A DNA stretch of 64,000 bases from Heterocephalus glaber (lineage: Eukaryota; Chordata; Mammalia; Rodentia; Bathyergidae), in contig NW_004624732.1 in NCBI RefSeq assembly GCF_000247695.1, forward strand, positions 43,435,573-43,499,572. The letters are read 5' to 3'. The number at the start of each line of letters is the position of its first letter. The stretch's first letter is position 1. The notes below the pieces were generated by a model. The model was given only the letters and a program-made list of their open reading frames with translations. It was not told the DNA's origin and did no database searches. The position numbers and the translations under genes were made by a program. Below are positions 1 to 12,179 of this stretch, piece after piece.

Positions 1-1250
1 ATTCATAAAGAACAAGTCCCCAGGGGACACCACTACTGGCCTAGGGAACCAAACTTTCAGCAACCAGCCTCTGCAGAAAGAGAAAAGTTCTGTATGATCC
101 TGGAAAGGAGAGGCTGGGCAAAGAGGAAGATGACTTTAAAATGAGATTTGGGACCCAGAATTATCAGACTGGCTTCATTCAGAACAGGGACTAAATGAAT
201 CAGAAACATGGAGAACTCGGAGTAAATCCAATCTAAAACCTACTCCTAGAATGAGTTTCACTATGGAGGCAGGGGAAGAGGCATATTGAATTTAGCACCT
301 GAATGTGTTTCATGAATGAGAAGCCTACTCTGCACAGTGTGTTTTCCAGTCACTGGTTAGTGCTGCAGCAGAGGGTTGCCTACAGTGGTCTCTTATGACC
401 CCCACCAACCAAATTGTCGGGTTTTCAAGACATATCAAGAGAAAAAAGCAAAATGCAGATCTTCAAAGCTTAACCCCAGGACAGTAAAGGGAGTGATAAT
501 TTTCCTTCAAAGCTTTGCAAAATGAAACCAGAGTGGCTAAAAACATCAGGGAATGGGCCATGTTTAAGTTTCTATTATGCAAACATGGTTATTGTTATGT
601 GCTACTGAGGCTTTTGTGATGAAGCCTGAATGTACCATTAAAGACTCCTAATTGTTGGCTGGATTAATGATTATATTCTTTAGTTATTTTCTAAGTGCTT
701 CTTACACTAATATCTACATATTTGGTAACTTCTTAATGATAGAATTCACTTTAATTGTTTGAGACAAAACATATAGACACATACACACAGACTTAAAGAG
801 CAAGACCCAATTAACCCCATAGAAAAACAGTATGGTTTCCTCCATTTATACATGCTGTAAACATACTGTAAGATAGAAATAGCTGAAGTTTAAATGTACA
901 TTTTATTCTCATATATACTTTATTGGTTTAGCTGCTTAAATGCTATTACTTGTCAATAATACATAAATTTAGGATATCTTTCCAAATATATCACTTGCAA
1001 TGTTCAGTTTTTAAAACTGTCATGGTAAAGCACCTATGCAAAAAGATAAATATAAGCAAAACTCAACATGGTCTTTGAGGTTCCTGTTTTGTGCTCCATA
1101 CCCTACTAGGAAGACTTGAGGAAGGCTTGAGAAGACCAGAGAAGTATGAAATAGGAAATCTAAGGATCTGCCTTTACAAAGTACCAATCAAATAGGTGAT
1201 AAAGACTTTTTAAAAAGAGGAGAAGATAATTAACTGTTAAACAGTTCATG
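1..1250. other. Intron, nothing recognised
   Basis: AT-rich sequence with no clear repeat, gene or RNA. Confidence 0.5.
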
Positions 1251-2430
1251 CAGAATGATTCAAATGGGGGAAAGGGGGCTAAAATACTTGAGAAGTCTGA
1301 AGAAAAAGGTAGAGCTGAGGTTTGGCTTTGAAGCACAGGTAGGATTTGGGAAGTAGAGGGATTTTCAGGGGATGACGTGAGAAAAGTCTTGTGTGAGCCA
1401 AGATGGGATCAGGAGCACTCTGGGCTATGGCAGGAGGCAAAAGAAAAGGAGAGACCCCAGGCCAGGGAGGAGCCAGGATGCGGGTAGTGATGGCAGGCCT
1501 TAGAAGCCAAGGCAAGTTATTGACCAGTTAAAGAATATAAGCTCTGCTTTTGGTTTTTGTCTAAAGTGTCTCAAACAATTTACCCAATGGTCATATATAA
1601 AGCAGATCTGGAGATGGAGTGTCTAGAGGAGAAGGCAGGAACCAGGCTGAAGAAGCAGCCTTTATCTAGACTAGCTAGAGTACAATTGTCCCAGTGCTGG
1701 CTGTGGTGTCCAATGGGTACAGAGATATTTTCTGGGGGTTTTGACATGATGTGTGACATGATGTGTGGGAAGGGGTTGAAACAGTGCTGGAGTACCCAGT
1801 GTGGAGACTGCAGGGAGTGATCATGCTACTGGTAATACTTACTCATCCGTGGGCTCTTATTGAGCACCAACTACATGCCAGGTCTATTCTAGGAATTTAT
1901 CATAGATCATAAAGGTCACAAAAATCACCTTACCCTCATGGAAGTTACATAAAAACATAATCTATATAATATGAACAAATAACTAAAATCAGCATTATTG
2001 ACAAAGAGACGTTATCGCATATTAGACTAAGCAGCCAGCAAAGTATGGCAGAGAAAAAGGATTAAGTGGAGCAGAGAAAGAAGGTTAATCCTACTGTGGA
2101 GTGTGCAATAAAAATAAGGTCACTGCAGTAGACCTCATTAAGAAGGTGGGATTAGAGAAGATTTTTGGTAAGGCAGGGCATGAGTGACCAGGATAGCAGG
2201 TGCCGATGCGGTGCCAACACCTAAGACATGGGTGTGGGAGACCGGGCAAGGCAAGCAAGGTAAGGAAGGGCAGCCAGAGAGAGACCTTGACAAGACAGGA
2301 TCATATATGACCTGAGGGACTCTTATGAGGACTCAGTCTTTTCCTCAAGGCTAAAAAGAAAGGCAGTAGGGAAGTCAGTTGCAGACTTTTGGGTAGGAAT
2401 AACATAAACTAACTTCAGTTTTTAATAGAT
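1250..2430 (-). mobile_element. L2-like fragments, antisense
   Basis: TTATTGAGCACCAACTACAT with CATGCCAGGTCTATTCTAGG and CCTCATGGAAGTTACAT (1858-1950) are the antisense L2 3' end. GGTCACTGCAGTAGACCTCA, AGGCAGGGCATGAGTGACCA and ACAGGATCATATATGACCTG continue L2-like sequence to about 2400. The part at 1260-1550 looks like the same group. The borders between pieces are not clear. Confidence 0.5.
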
Positions 2431-3114
2431 TCTTGGGTAGAGAGTACATTCTGGAAGGGGAATGGGAAAAATATTTGAATTACCCAGTTATCAATCTAAT
2501 TAGAAAGACTTATTCGCAAGTGCAAAGTACTCCATGCTTTTGACTCCGACAGCAGAGCGATTCTAAAAGACTTGCTGCAGGAGGAGCTTGGCTGTAAGCT
2601 GCCAGAACAGTTTTAGACATGCCATTTCGCCACTCAACCATTGCTTTATCATCTTTAGTGTAGGATTTAGTCTTATCTTCGTGCATGTGTATGCTCATGT
2701 ATGTGTGTATGTGAAATCTAATGGAAGCCAAGAATACATATAGCCAGCCCTCCATTATCTGTAAGTTCCACATGCAAATAGTTAATAAAATTATTCAAAG
2801 TAATTATGTCCATGTTTAATATGTCCAGTCTTTTCTTGCCTTCATTCCCTCAACAATGCATTTGACAACTATTTACATAGTACTTGCATTGTATTAGGTA
2901 TTACAAGTCAACTTCAGATAATCTAAAGTATAGAGGGACATCTGGATAAATGCTTGCAAATGCTATGCCATTTTATATGAGACTTGAACATCCTAGAACC
3001 AATCTTCCAAGGTTACCCAGGGATGTTTATACTGTTACTGGAGTTTGATGTGACTGGAAATTCCAGAAGAGTCCAGCACAAACATTTGATCTTGCACTAA
3101 ATTCAGGACACAGA

Positions 3115-3250
3115 GTAGAAAGAGTACTGGACACACAACCAGAACACTTGAGTTTGCAGTCCAGGTTTATGACTCTGTATTATCTTGAGTACACGGCTTC
3201 TCAAAGCTTTGGTTTCCATATATATGTTAAAGGCCTTATGATGTCTATAA
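3115..3250 (+). mobile_element. MIR SINE
   Basis: AGAAAGAGTACTGGACACAC, CTTGAGTTTGCAGTCCAGGT and TTCTCAAAGCTTTGGTTTCC keep the MIR order with decay. Confidence 0.5.
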
Positions 3251-3339
3251 CTCAAAAAATTTCTATGAAATTCACAATTACCTGTAAATAAAAACCCTTT
3301 TTAAACTGTATAGCACTAACAACTTTAGTTAAGTTTTTT

Positions 3340-3525
3340 AGATGCCTCCCCCTGAGCTTCTATTGCAACCATAGACTGCTCAGTTCTATCTGGTATAAAA
3401 TCATAATTGCTCTCCATGAATAGGTTAATTTTAGTTCCTTGAGAACAGAAATCATTGCTTCATATGCCACAGTGTCCTGTGTAACCAGCAGAGAGTAGAG
3501 CAACAGGAGGTATTTAAGATATCAT
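3340..3525 (+). mobile_element. L2 3' end
   Basis: GTTCCTTGAGAACAGAAATC, CAGTGTCCTGTGTAACCAGC and AGAGTAGAGCAACAGGAGG fit the L2 terminus with heavy divergence. Confidence 0.5.
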
Positions 3526-4959
3526 TTTAGCAAGTGGGTAAGTTAAAGTATGATATTAAAGGAGGAAAAGAGGTTATGGGAATTAGCTTTTAAGAGTAAA
3601 TATTTCAAACTACAAAATTGGATGCATTCACCAAGGTAGTTCAGAATATGAATGGAATTAAACTGAACTTGGGAGGACAAGCACAGCAAGAATCACTAAC
3701 TAGCAAAGCAGAAAAAATTAAAAAGTAAACATAAATCAGAATCATCATCAATATCATAAAAAACTTGAAGAGTATCATCAAATAGCACTATTCAAAATAA
3801 CTTCCGCTCCAAAAGGATTCAAACAAATTTCAATTAGCTGCCATTTCACCAGTCAGGAATGTCTAATAACCATTCATTTATCTAATAACCATACTCCAGC
3901 ACAGAGATAACTCAAGTTCCTAATGAGAGCTTCAAGATTCAAAAGTTCCTTGTGAATTATCAAAGGATGATAATTTGGTGTCAGTTGTAATTTTAATATT
4001 AATTGTGTTGTTTGATTACTGCTAATCCATATATGATAATAAATGTTTTTAACTGGAACATTTGCTTAATCAGAACCTTCTATACCCCATCTAAGTCAAA
4101 GAAGTTTCATTAGCGATGTTGGAAAAAATTACATGTAAGACCATTCTCCCCAGTCTGTTCCTTAAGTACATATTCACAAGCCAGTCTTGCAACATACCTA
4201 GCCAATAATCTCTTCCTCCTCCCCAAAGCCCTCTTTGTGTCTTTTTAACTGACATTTTGGAATTCACCTGCAAATATCAACAATTTGCCAAGATGAATTT
4301 GGCCTGTGGAGAAGACACCAAATTCAACACCAATCTGGAGAAAACAACATACTCTGTTCTTTTAACTCATTATGATTTTAACATTTGTTTCCATCTTTAT
4401 CACAATTTGAAGGTGGCAAGTTATTCCTAGAAATACCAGCCTTTAGGCTGCAAAGAGTTAAACCCAGAAAGTTTACTAAGGGTGCCCTGCGCTCTTGTCT
4501 CCTTATCTCAACCCCCTTCTTTCCTGCCCACCACAAAATGAATAATGCCTTAGAAATAGTTTTTGCAATGCTAATATTTGAACAGTAAAAGATACCTTAA
4601 GACCTTCATCAAGATTTTTTAAGGCCTCATTTAATGTCAGTGTCAAGGTTCTGTGAGGAATAATTAATAGCACAAAACAAGGTCTATATGCTCATCGACT
4701 GCAGGGAATTTATGCAGGTATCTCATTAATGCCAGAGGAGGTTCTGCATGTAAATCCCGGAGCCTCGATAGGGAAATGGGACCCAATGATTTTTCTCCCC
4801 CTATAAAAAACACAAACAATGACAAGTATAAAAGCAGAGAACCTGAATATCTATACAAACAGCTATATGGCTTATAAAAGTTTTCCATTTACATCCTGTC
4901 ACCTCTTCTTTTCACATGTATAAAAGATGGGACAATTATTTCAACAGACCTACCCATAT

Positions 4960-5870
4960 AAATCAACACAGTCTTGCTGTGGGAAGACTGGATGTTTAAG
5001 GCATTTAATATTTCAGCATCACCAGATTATCACTGGGATCCATTTCACTTTGTGGTCAAGTGCATGATTAGCACTGTGACAGGATATTGGCCATTTTCAT
5101 AGGAAGATCTGCAAATCCTAGTAAACAAATACCAGTTGGAAAAATTAAGAACAAGTCTGTGGACTGGAATGCACCATACTTGTAATGGGAACAAAAAGCT
5201 GGCAATCAAATCTAAAGAAAAAGCTAAATCACAGCAGAATGACCTACTTTAAGGCGTTTGCCAAAGAGGCAGTGTTTTTAGACAGCTCTTCTGAAGTAGC
5301 GTCTTTCTGTCTATGCCATCTGCAGATTTATTACTCTGCTTGAAAAAAACAACCAAAAAAAAAGAAAAAAGAAAAACCCAGCCCTGTTTGAATGATACTA
5401 AGAGCCTGGTCTACAGGAAAGATTCCAGTATTGTGGTACCGCACCCACACCTACTGATGTGGGCCAAGGTTTTGCTTTAGAGGCACCTAATTAAGAAACC
5501 CTGACTCATTTACATGGAGACGTTTGATCTAAATTACACTCCAAACCGCACCAAATTGGGAGCATCTGTGAATGTGAAATGTTTGTTCCCTGTGACGGCT
5601 AGAACAGGGCCAGCTCTGGACGGCACATGTTCAAGTGACGAAAAATATTTCACATGTAGCGTACTTCTGAGACCCACTTTTCCACTAATAATTCATAGTG
5701 AGCCTAACCAGTATCTGTACTTCTACAATTATTTCAGGCTGTGAAAAATTATGTCACTATTGGTTTTTTTTACAGCTAGGAGGAGGTTGAAGACCACCCA
5801 CTTTGTTTGTTGACAATGATAAAAGGCCTTACGTGCAGCCAATAGTAAAAAGGCAAAGCTGGAGAGGGTA
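4960..5870. other. Non-repeat intronic stretch, candidate conserved element
   Basis: No repeat is recognised here apart from a short A-rich run near 5345-5375. The right part (5460-5860) keeps several CpG dinucleotides and homeodomain-type ATTA/TAAT cores. A 76-codon frame at 5514 shows no protein similarity that I recognise. Confidence 0.3.
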
Positions 5871-5880
5871 GAAGCTGGTC

Positions 5881-5925
<45 letters not shown>
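5881..5925. repeat. (TA)n microsatellite
   Basis: About 20 uninterrupted TA units. Confidence 0.98.
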
Positions 5926-5927
<2 letters not shown>

Positions 5928-7002
5928 CAACTCAGGCTCCAAAACTGCAGAACGGAGATCTGAAGGGATAAACCCCAAGGATTGCTCCCTCTCATCCTTG
6001 CCTTAACTTCTCCAGCTTTCCCGTTTGTCTTTCTGGTTCTCAGCAAAGATTTGCCTCCCTAATCCACAGAGGCTATCCTTATATCCAGAAGACATAGCTC
6101 ATAAAAGGTGGAGATGCTAACGGGCTAGAGGTCACGTTATATGCAATTAGCAGACATCTGGACACAAGCCATCTCATTTCTACAAGGTAAAATGTCTAAC
6201 AAAGTAAAAAGACATCTCCGCCATTGAATGCTGTGAACAGTACTCAGCACATAATTCACATGAAAGAGTGTTGTATTTCAAGTACAATAAACAGAGTTTT
6301 ACAGATACAGTCAACCCAGCACTCTGGCACCTGATGACCACGTTACCTTATTAGGCCATAGATCACCTGTGTTTCAGTGGAAGTTCGAGAAAGAAGAAAA
6401 ACTTCTAAAAACAATACCAGATTCTTTTGTCTACAGACGATATTAATGCATTTATCTGATGTACTGTTTATTGCAGTAGCGAGAATGAGATTTGAATATA
6501 TTAATATTTTCAGCAGCAGAGCCCAGGGAGCCAGTTAATGACTTATGCATGGATACATAGATATACTTCAGACAGAGGTAAAGGTTTCAGCTCTCATGTT
6601 GGTAATGCTCAGGGAGATCGAATGAAAGGGGCTGTTCTCCCCGAGTCTTTGTTGTGGGCATGCATTGTGACAGTATGGAGCCAGAGTTCTTCTGGTTGTC
6701 TACACAGCCTGGATTCAATAAACTGTTATGTATGCATATTATGACAATGTGGTCAAGGAAACCAGATTTTTTTTACTCTATCTTCAAGTGCCTATGTAGC
6801 TTAAATCTGGTGCTTATTTTTCTTGTCCCCATTCAATATGTTAACATATTCATTATTTGATACAGGTTATATTCATTTTATAATTAAAGTTACAGGCTTA
6901 GTTGAGCAAGTATTCAGACTAGAGAATGAAAACTATTTATCTTGCTTTATATTGTGCTACAGTGTTCGATGTGTATCCAAAATCTGGATAGCCCTAGACC
7001 TT

Positions 7003-7489
7003 GTGCTGTAGAGCTGCAACAACAAAATGTCACAGGCTACGTGACTTAAACAATAGAAATTTATTTTCTCACGGTCCTGGAGGCTGAAATTCCAAGATGG
7101 AGGTGCTGACAGAAAAGCTGGTCTTTCCTGAGGCCTCTCTCCTTGGCTCACAGATGCCCGCCCTCTTGCTACTTTGTCTTCTGTGTCTGTGTGTCCCTGG
7201 CATCTCTTGAGATATTCATGTTTCCTCTTATTTCAGATTGGATTAAGGCCCACCTCAGCAGCTCCATTTTGACTTTTTTTTTTTTTTGGTACCGGGGATC
7301 GAACTCAGGACCTTGCACTTGTGAGGCAGGCGCCGGAACCACTGAGCTAAATCCTCGGCCCGCTCCATTTTAACTTAATGCCTCATTTGACCTGTTTTCT
7401 GGTCCTGTCTCAAATACAATCACATAGTGAGGCCCTGGGAGCTGGGCTTCACTTACAGGGGCTCAGGAGATGATTCAGCCCATGTCACA
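7003..7489 (-). mobile_element. MLT1-like MaLR LTR, split by an ID SINE
   Basis: The segment AGAAATTTATTTTCTCACGG, followed by CTGGAGGCTGAAATTCCAAG, is the antisense signature of old mammalian MaLR LTRs. The similarity runs on to an end near CATGTCACA. An ID SINE interrupts it at 7275-7361. Confidence 0.7.
7275..7361 (-). mobile_element. ID-type tRNA-derived SINE
   Basis: On the minus strand it starts GGGCCGAGGATTTAGCTCAG (A box) and has a B box around GAGTTCGATCC, then an A tail. Direct repeats of 14 bases with one mismatch flank it at 7261-7274 and 7362-7375. It carries the GTGAGGCAGGCGCCGG anticodon-loop form. Confidence 0.93.
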
Positions 7490-7879
7490 GACCCAGGATA
7501 TATTCACTTCCAAGTTCCAATGTGCCCCATGCCAAACACATATTGATTAGAGCCTCAAACTAGACCTAGTTAATATTTTTAAGTCTGTAGTACTTTCCCA
7601 GTCTTGACTTTCAAGTCACTTCCTCCATCAATAAGAAGTAATGATCCTTCTCAGGTTAAGGGGAACAAACAACAGCAAAGTTTTTCTCACACCTGCGGCT
7701 AGACTGGAAAGAAGCAGGTCTGTGTACTGTAAGTCTCACCACAGTGCCGGCCCGAGCTCCACCTTGCCTTCAGGGACCTGGGTCTAAAGGCCTAAGTGCC
7801 TCCTTCTCCATTACTGCCGCCCTCCATTAGAAGCAGATAATGTGAGAGATATCACTTTCACAATAAAACATTGCACTTA

Positions 7880-8045
7880 CACCACACCTTTCAACTCAGC
7901 ATTTCAAAATGCTTTAAAAATCATTATTATTTTTATTATTTATTTGTATAATCCCAGCAGTCTACTCAGCACTGGGAAGTGCAGTCAAAGCCACAGAGCT
8001 GAAGTCTCAGTTACACAGACTTAAACCTGTGCTCAGATTTCCCTC
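7880..8045 (-). mobile_element. MIR SINE, antisense
   Basis: AGCATTTCAAAATGCTTTAA, GCACTGGGAAGTGCAGTCAA and AAAGCCACAGAGCTGAAGTC, ending CTTAAACCTGTGCTCAG, follow antisense MIR. Confidence 0.45.
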
Positions 8046-9989
8046 TTGATGTGCCAGTAAAAAATCTGAAGGAGGATATATAAATGTACATACATTTGGA
8101 GAACAAAGAAAAAAGAAAGGAAATTTAGTTCTGAGTTGCCCTACCCCTTATTTATTGAAAAAAGTCGTGATTAGAAAAGTCATTTGTTAGTGTTAGTCAA
8201 TAAACTAGAGCCAAACCAAGAAAAAAAGCAATGCAATTTTAGACCCTAAAATAGAAATTAATTGCCCTAATCAAGGGCATCTACAGTAACACTTTTAAAA
8301 GGATTATTAAGCAATACAGGAAGTAGAAATCAATCATGAACTGCTTCTTGTTCACTGGTCATTATTTCCTGAGTCAAACCTGCTTGACACCGAATTTAAT
8401 ACAGCCTTTCATCAAGTTGAACGGGCTTAGAGGAACTTTCACTGGTCAGCCACATTTTCTAACAGGGCTCTTGTACCATCTACCTCACTTTGGTTTCCAA
8501 GTGTTTCGCCTCAGCGCATGTTACGCTTACCTCTTTTGAAACAACTCTGCTGCTTTCCATGACTTTTATGCTCTGAATATATGTTGTCGAGCCCTTTAAT
8601 TCTAGACTCTAGTTCGGTGCCTGTAATAGAGTAAGCACTCTTAGTAGATGAGCTGATTTGACACATTCAGCAGTTATAAGATAAGACCGATCGTGACAAA
8701 ACAGAGATATTCCAGATGCTGTTTAAAAACCTAATGAAATAATGATTTAGATTGTTTTAAATCAAAGTGTCCAGATACATTTTTTTGGAAAGTGTATCTC
8801 AAGAATTATTTTTACTATCCTTGAGTTGAACCAGGGGAAATTTTATGGAAAAAAATATAAGTTTAAGAATTTTTGGGATGATGAATGGAGCAAACGTAAA
8901 TGAGTAAATGTTCTGGAACATGGGATAGATCCACAGAGAAACTTTGAAAGTGGAAATAAATGTCAGTATTTGAGCTTTAGAAGCACAGGGTTGGCAAGGC
9001 AGTTGGGGAAGTAGAGGAATGGCAGATTACTTGGGCTCTTCTAATGAGAGGCTTTCGAGAAGGGAGACTGCTAGATGCAGAGAGCTACTTTAAAGATCTG
9101 GCAGAAGTACCATGGGGAATATGATTAAAAATGTGGTAAAGTAGGAATTCTGAAAATCAGAGCTGACGTGGTATAGCCAAAATGAGACAGATGTTACTTC
9201 AGTCATCTGAGCTTGGCACCTCCTAAAGTTGTACATTGTCCCCAGTGCTGAGAGCTTAAAAACGCCCTAGAAGACACTGAAATCACTTGTCTCCTTCAGG
9301 AGTATGAAAAGAGCGAGTCATGAAGGGGCATTTCCCACTCTTAGAAAAAGGCTTGCAATATTTCCTTGTCTTCTACCATCTCAAACAACAGTGTAGAAAG
9401 ATGATTTGCTATTCTGTGTTGTAGTATTCTGAGATTTAAATACACTGAGCCCCTCAGAGGAAGGATGTGGCAAAGCAGAGAATAAAGAGTCTTCCAAAAA
9501 TGAGTAAACTAAGCCACTTAAGAGTTCCCGGTCTCATCTTGAAAGCAGCGTATCTAGAAATGGGGTTCAAAAGACAGAAGCACCTGTCTGCCTAAATTTT
9601 TTAAAAATCATATTGTATGACTTGATTTACATTGCCCATTCTATTTTGTATTTAGCTTTCACACGTTTATATTCCAAAGTGTGGTGCCTCTTTAAAAATG
9701 TTAATTGTTGAGTTCAAAACCAAGAAGTAGTAAAGTGGCTTCAGAGAGAGACCCGTATGGAAGGTTTTTGTTTTGGGGGAGTTAGGAAGAGGTTGGTCTT
9801 GTTTTTAGTTCTCTGGAATTTCAGTCCAACCAACACCTAGACCACTCCTTAAAAAACAAAAAAGAGAAAAGAAAAAGCTTTTTTTTTTTTAATGGTTCAG
9901 TGTGCAGAGAATTTCTTGCAGACATCTGAGAATTTAACTAGAGACATTAAAAAGGCAAGTGGAGGTGGAGCAGCCATCAGGAGCAGTAG
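8046..9989. other. Intron, nothing recognised
   Basis: Only short A- or T-runs (near 9850-9890) and weak old-repeat echoes near 8960-9100. Confidence 0.5.
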
Positions 9990-10145
9990 CTGACCTTTAT
10001 TCACATTTTAAAGAGGGAAATACTGTATAGGTTTTTCTCGCTAGAAGGGAAGCTGTCTAATCTCACTTCAAAGATGAGCAAACTTAGGGGCTTTCCAGGG
10101 TCATCTAGCCACTGTGCAGAACTCGTAACTCAAGTTGACTATAGT
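9990..10145 (-). mobile_element. MIR SINE, antisense
   Basis: CACTTCAAAGATGAGCAAAC and TTAGGGGCTTTCCAGGGTCA, followed by CTAGCCACTGTGCAGAACTC, match the antisense MIR core. Confidence 0.55.
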
Positions 10146-10664
10146 TGTAGAAGGAACACATATAAACTACTTTAAGGCACTTGAGCTCCACCTGACTGAT
10201 TATTTGAGGTCATTAAATACAGTTAGGGTTTTTAGCTACTTGCTTTCCAGTAGGGGTGATCTTATCACATAGGTCTTCTTATAAGCTTCCAGTACTTCCT
10301 CACTGTTGCATTGTAGGTGCTCTAACAGTAAATCCTGTCCATGCAAGTTTCACTGCCTCCGAATGAATGAGTTTTCTCATCAGCCCCAGTTAGGCCTCAG
10401 GCATCTCCGTCTCTAAGACCCATACTCCCCTGCTCCAGTCCAGGTTCCTTTCTATGCTCTCCATGCATCCCAAATTCTGTCCTTCTTCAGAGGTTCTAGC
10501 TCACTGTCCAGCTCTTTTAAGATCTGCTGATCAAGGATCTCTCCAGTCCTATGTGCAGAGCCTTTTCAGTTCTCTGAACTCATAACTGACAAACAGACAT
10601 AGCGGTACATTCAACACTTACATATGAATTTCAGGCAAAGCCTATTCTTTTTTTATTTTTGGAG

Positions 10665-10758
10665 AGACACAATTTATTGAGGACTAAACATATGCCCAGT
10701 ATTTTGCTGAATATTTAAAAATGTATGATTTCAATCCAACCACTGTGTAAATAAAGTA
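10665..10758 (-). mobile_element. MIR SINE, left half of a split copy
   Basis: TTTATTGAGGACTAAACATA, TGCCCAGTATTTTGCTGAAT and GATTTCAATCCAACCACTGT are the antisense MIR start. It stops at the LTR at 10759 and resumes at 11063. Confidence 0.6.
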
Positions 10759-11062
10759 TTATGGTTTATATCTAGATGTCCCTAGTCCACTGATGAGCTT
10801 TTAGCTAAATGAGATGAGAGGAAAAGCCTGATCAGTCGGAGGAGGTGGGTCACTGGGGTGTGGCCTGGAAGAATCTGTCACCCTTCCACTTTGATTGTTC
10901 TCTGCTTCCTACCTGCCATGCCAGGAGCTGTTTCTCCTTTGCCATGCCTCCAGTGGATTATGGACTGAAACCTTTACAAACTGTGAGCCAAATTAAACCT
11001 CTCCTCCTTTAAGTTGTGAGTGTCTGGTATTGTGTCTCAGTGACAAGAAAGTAACTAAGACA
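10759..11062 (+). mobile_element. Rodent-type MaLR LTR inserted in a MIR
   Basis: TTATGGTTTATATCTAGATG opens it. GGAGGTGGGTCACTGGGG and GAGCCAAATTAAACCTCTCC (with the poly(A) signal region) follow, and ACTAAGACA closes it. TAAAGTA repeats at 10752-10758 and 11063-11069. MIR-like sequence continues on both sides. Confidence 0.85.
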
Positions 11063-11215
11063 TAAAGTAATTATTAACATCTATGAATAGAACCAAAATC
11101 CAGCATCCAGAGAGGGCACATTATTTTCTTAATTCACTCAACTGAAAGGTGATGGAGCCACTATTTGAAATGCAGGTCTGTCTGCACCCAAAGCCCTTAG
11201 GCTTTCTTTAGTACT
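11063..11215 (-). mobile_element. MIR SINE, right half of a split copy
   Basis: CTCAACTGAAAGGTGATGGA, GCCACTATTTGAAATGCAGG and TCTGTCTGCACCCAAAGCCC follow the antisense MIR order after the LTR insertion. Confidence 0.6.
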
Positions 11216-11289
11216 GTAAAATTGACTTCCTTCTCAGTGTAGCTTGCACATAAAATCCACTATATATTTATGGATCTGATAAGTGAAAT

Positions 11290-11885
11290 ATAGTAGTCCC
11301 CCCTTATCCATGGTCATGGTTTCTAAGGTTTTAGCTACCCTCCATACATATACATATATATATACATACATGTATATATACATACGTGTATATACATACG
11401 TGTATATACATACATGTATATATACGTATATATATATACATATATATATATATATTCATGAGTTACATTGCACACCATTCTGAATAGCACGATGGAGTTT
11501 CTCACCAACCTGCTCCATTCTGCCCATTGCATGAATCATCCTTTTATATCTAGCATACTCTTGCTATATGTACTATCTGCTGTTAGTCACTTAGAATTGT
11601 CTTGATCAGATCCATTGTTGTGGTATGGTAAGGCAGTACTTGCATTCAAGTTATGTATATTTTACTTAATGATGGCCAAGCACAAGATTGTGAGGCAAAG
11701 GAGGCTCCAGAGTATAAAACATGGAAGGACAGATTGAATGTGCTATTATGTGACAGAACTGTAGGCTAATAGCAGAAAAAAACAACATCATCTAAAGTCG
11801 GATTCTATCTGTAGTTTCAGGCATCCATTAGGGGCACTGGAATGTGTCCCCAGTGGATACAGAAGAACTGCTCTATAGGGAAACT
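11290..11885 (+). mobile_element. Internally deleted Tigger-type (TcMar) DNA transposon
   Basis: The ends face each other: TAGTAGTCCCCCCTTATCCA at the left, and GTTTCAGGCATCCATTAGGG followed by AATGTGTCCCCAGTGGATAC at the right. Between them is the Tigger left leader (ACACCATTCTGAATAGCACG, CTGTTAGTCACTTAGAATTG), then ATGGCCAAGCACAAG, where the transposase would begin. The leader then joins almost directly to the right end, so nearly all of the transposase is missing. A TATA/TACA microsatellite sits in the left arm. Confidence 0.82.
11343..11456. repeat. Compound TATA/TACA/TGTA microsatellite
   Basis: Alternating pyrimidine-purine units (ATACATACATGTATATATAC and variants with ACGTGT) run for over 110 bases inside the Tigger element. 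ORFs of 66 and 65 codons across it on both strands are repeat artefacts. Confidence 0.95.
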
Positions 11886-11987
11886 GTCTATGTGCCCATC
11901 TCATCTGTAAAGGAAAAATAATAATAAATCCTTGATGCCCCTGGACAGACATGGTCAGATAGTGAGCATGAGGAAAGCAAAAAATAT

Positions 11988-12168
11988 TTTTTGTGTAGTT
12001 CTAGGGATTGAACCCAGGGAGTACTGAGTTACATCCCAGCTTTTTGTAATTTTTGTTCTTGTTTGAGACAAGGTCTTGCTAAATTGCCCAGGCTGGTCTT
12101 GAATTTACAATGATCTTGCCTCAGCCTTCCAAGTAGCTAGGATTACAGGCTTGTGCCACCGTGCCCAA
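11988..12168 (-). mobile_element. Dimeric B1-ID SINE
   Basis: An ID-like half (GGGATTGAACCCAGGGAGTA, GAGTTACATCCCAGC) is followed by a T-rich linker and a 7SL-derived B1 half. The B1 half shows GAGACAAGGTCTTGCTAAAT, GCCCAGGCTGGTCTTGAATT and GGATTACAGGCTTGTGCCAC. This is the B1-dID arrangement known from squirrel-related and hystricomorph rodents. Confidence 0.88.
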
Positions 12169-12179
12169 TAAAAAAGTGT

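Noticed and set aside
4664..4888. 74-codon minus frame with a hydrophobic stretch
   Set aside because: There is no similarity or splice context, and the length is usual for random AT-rich DNA.
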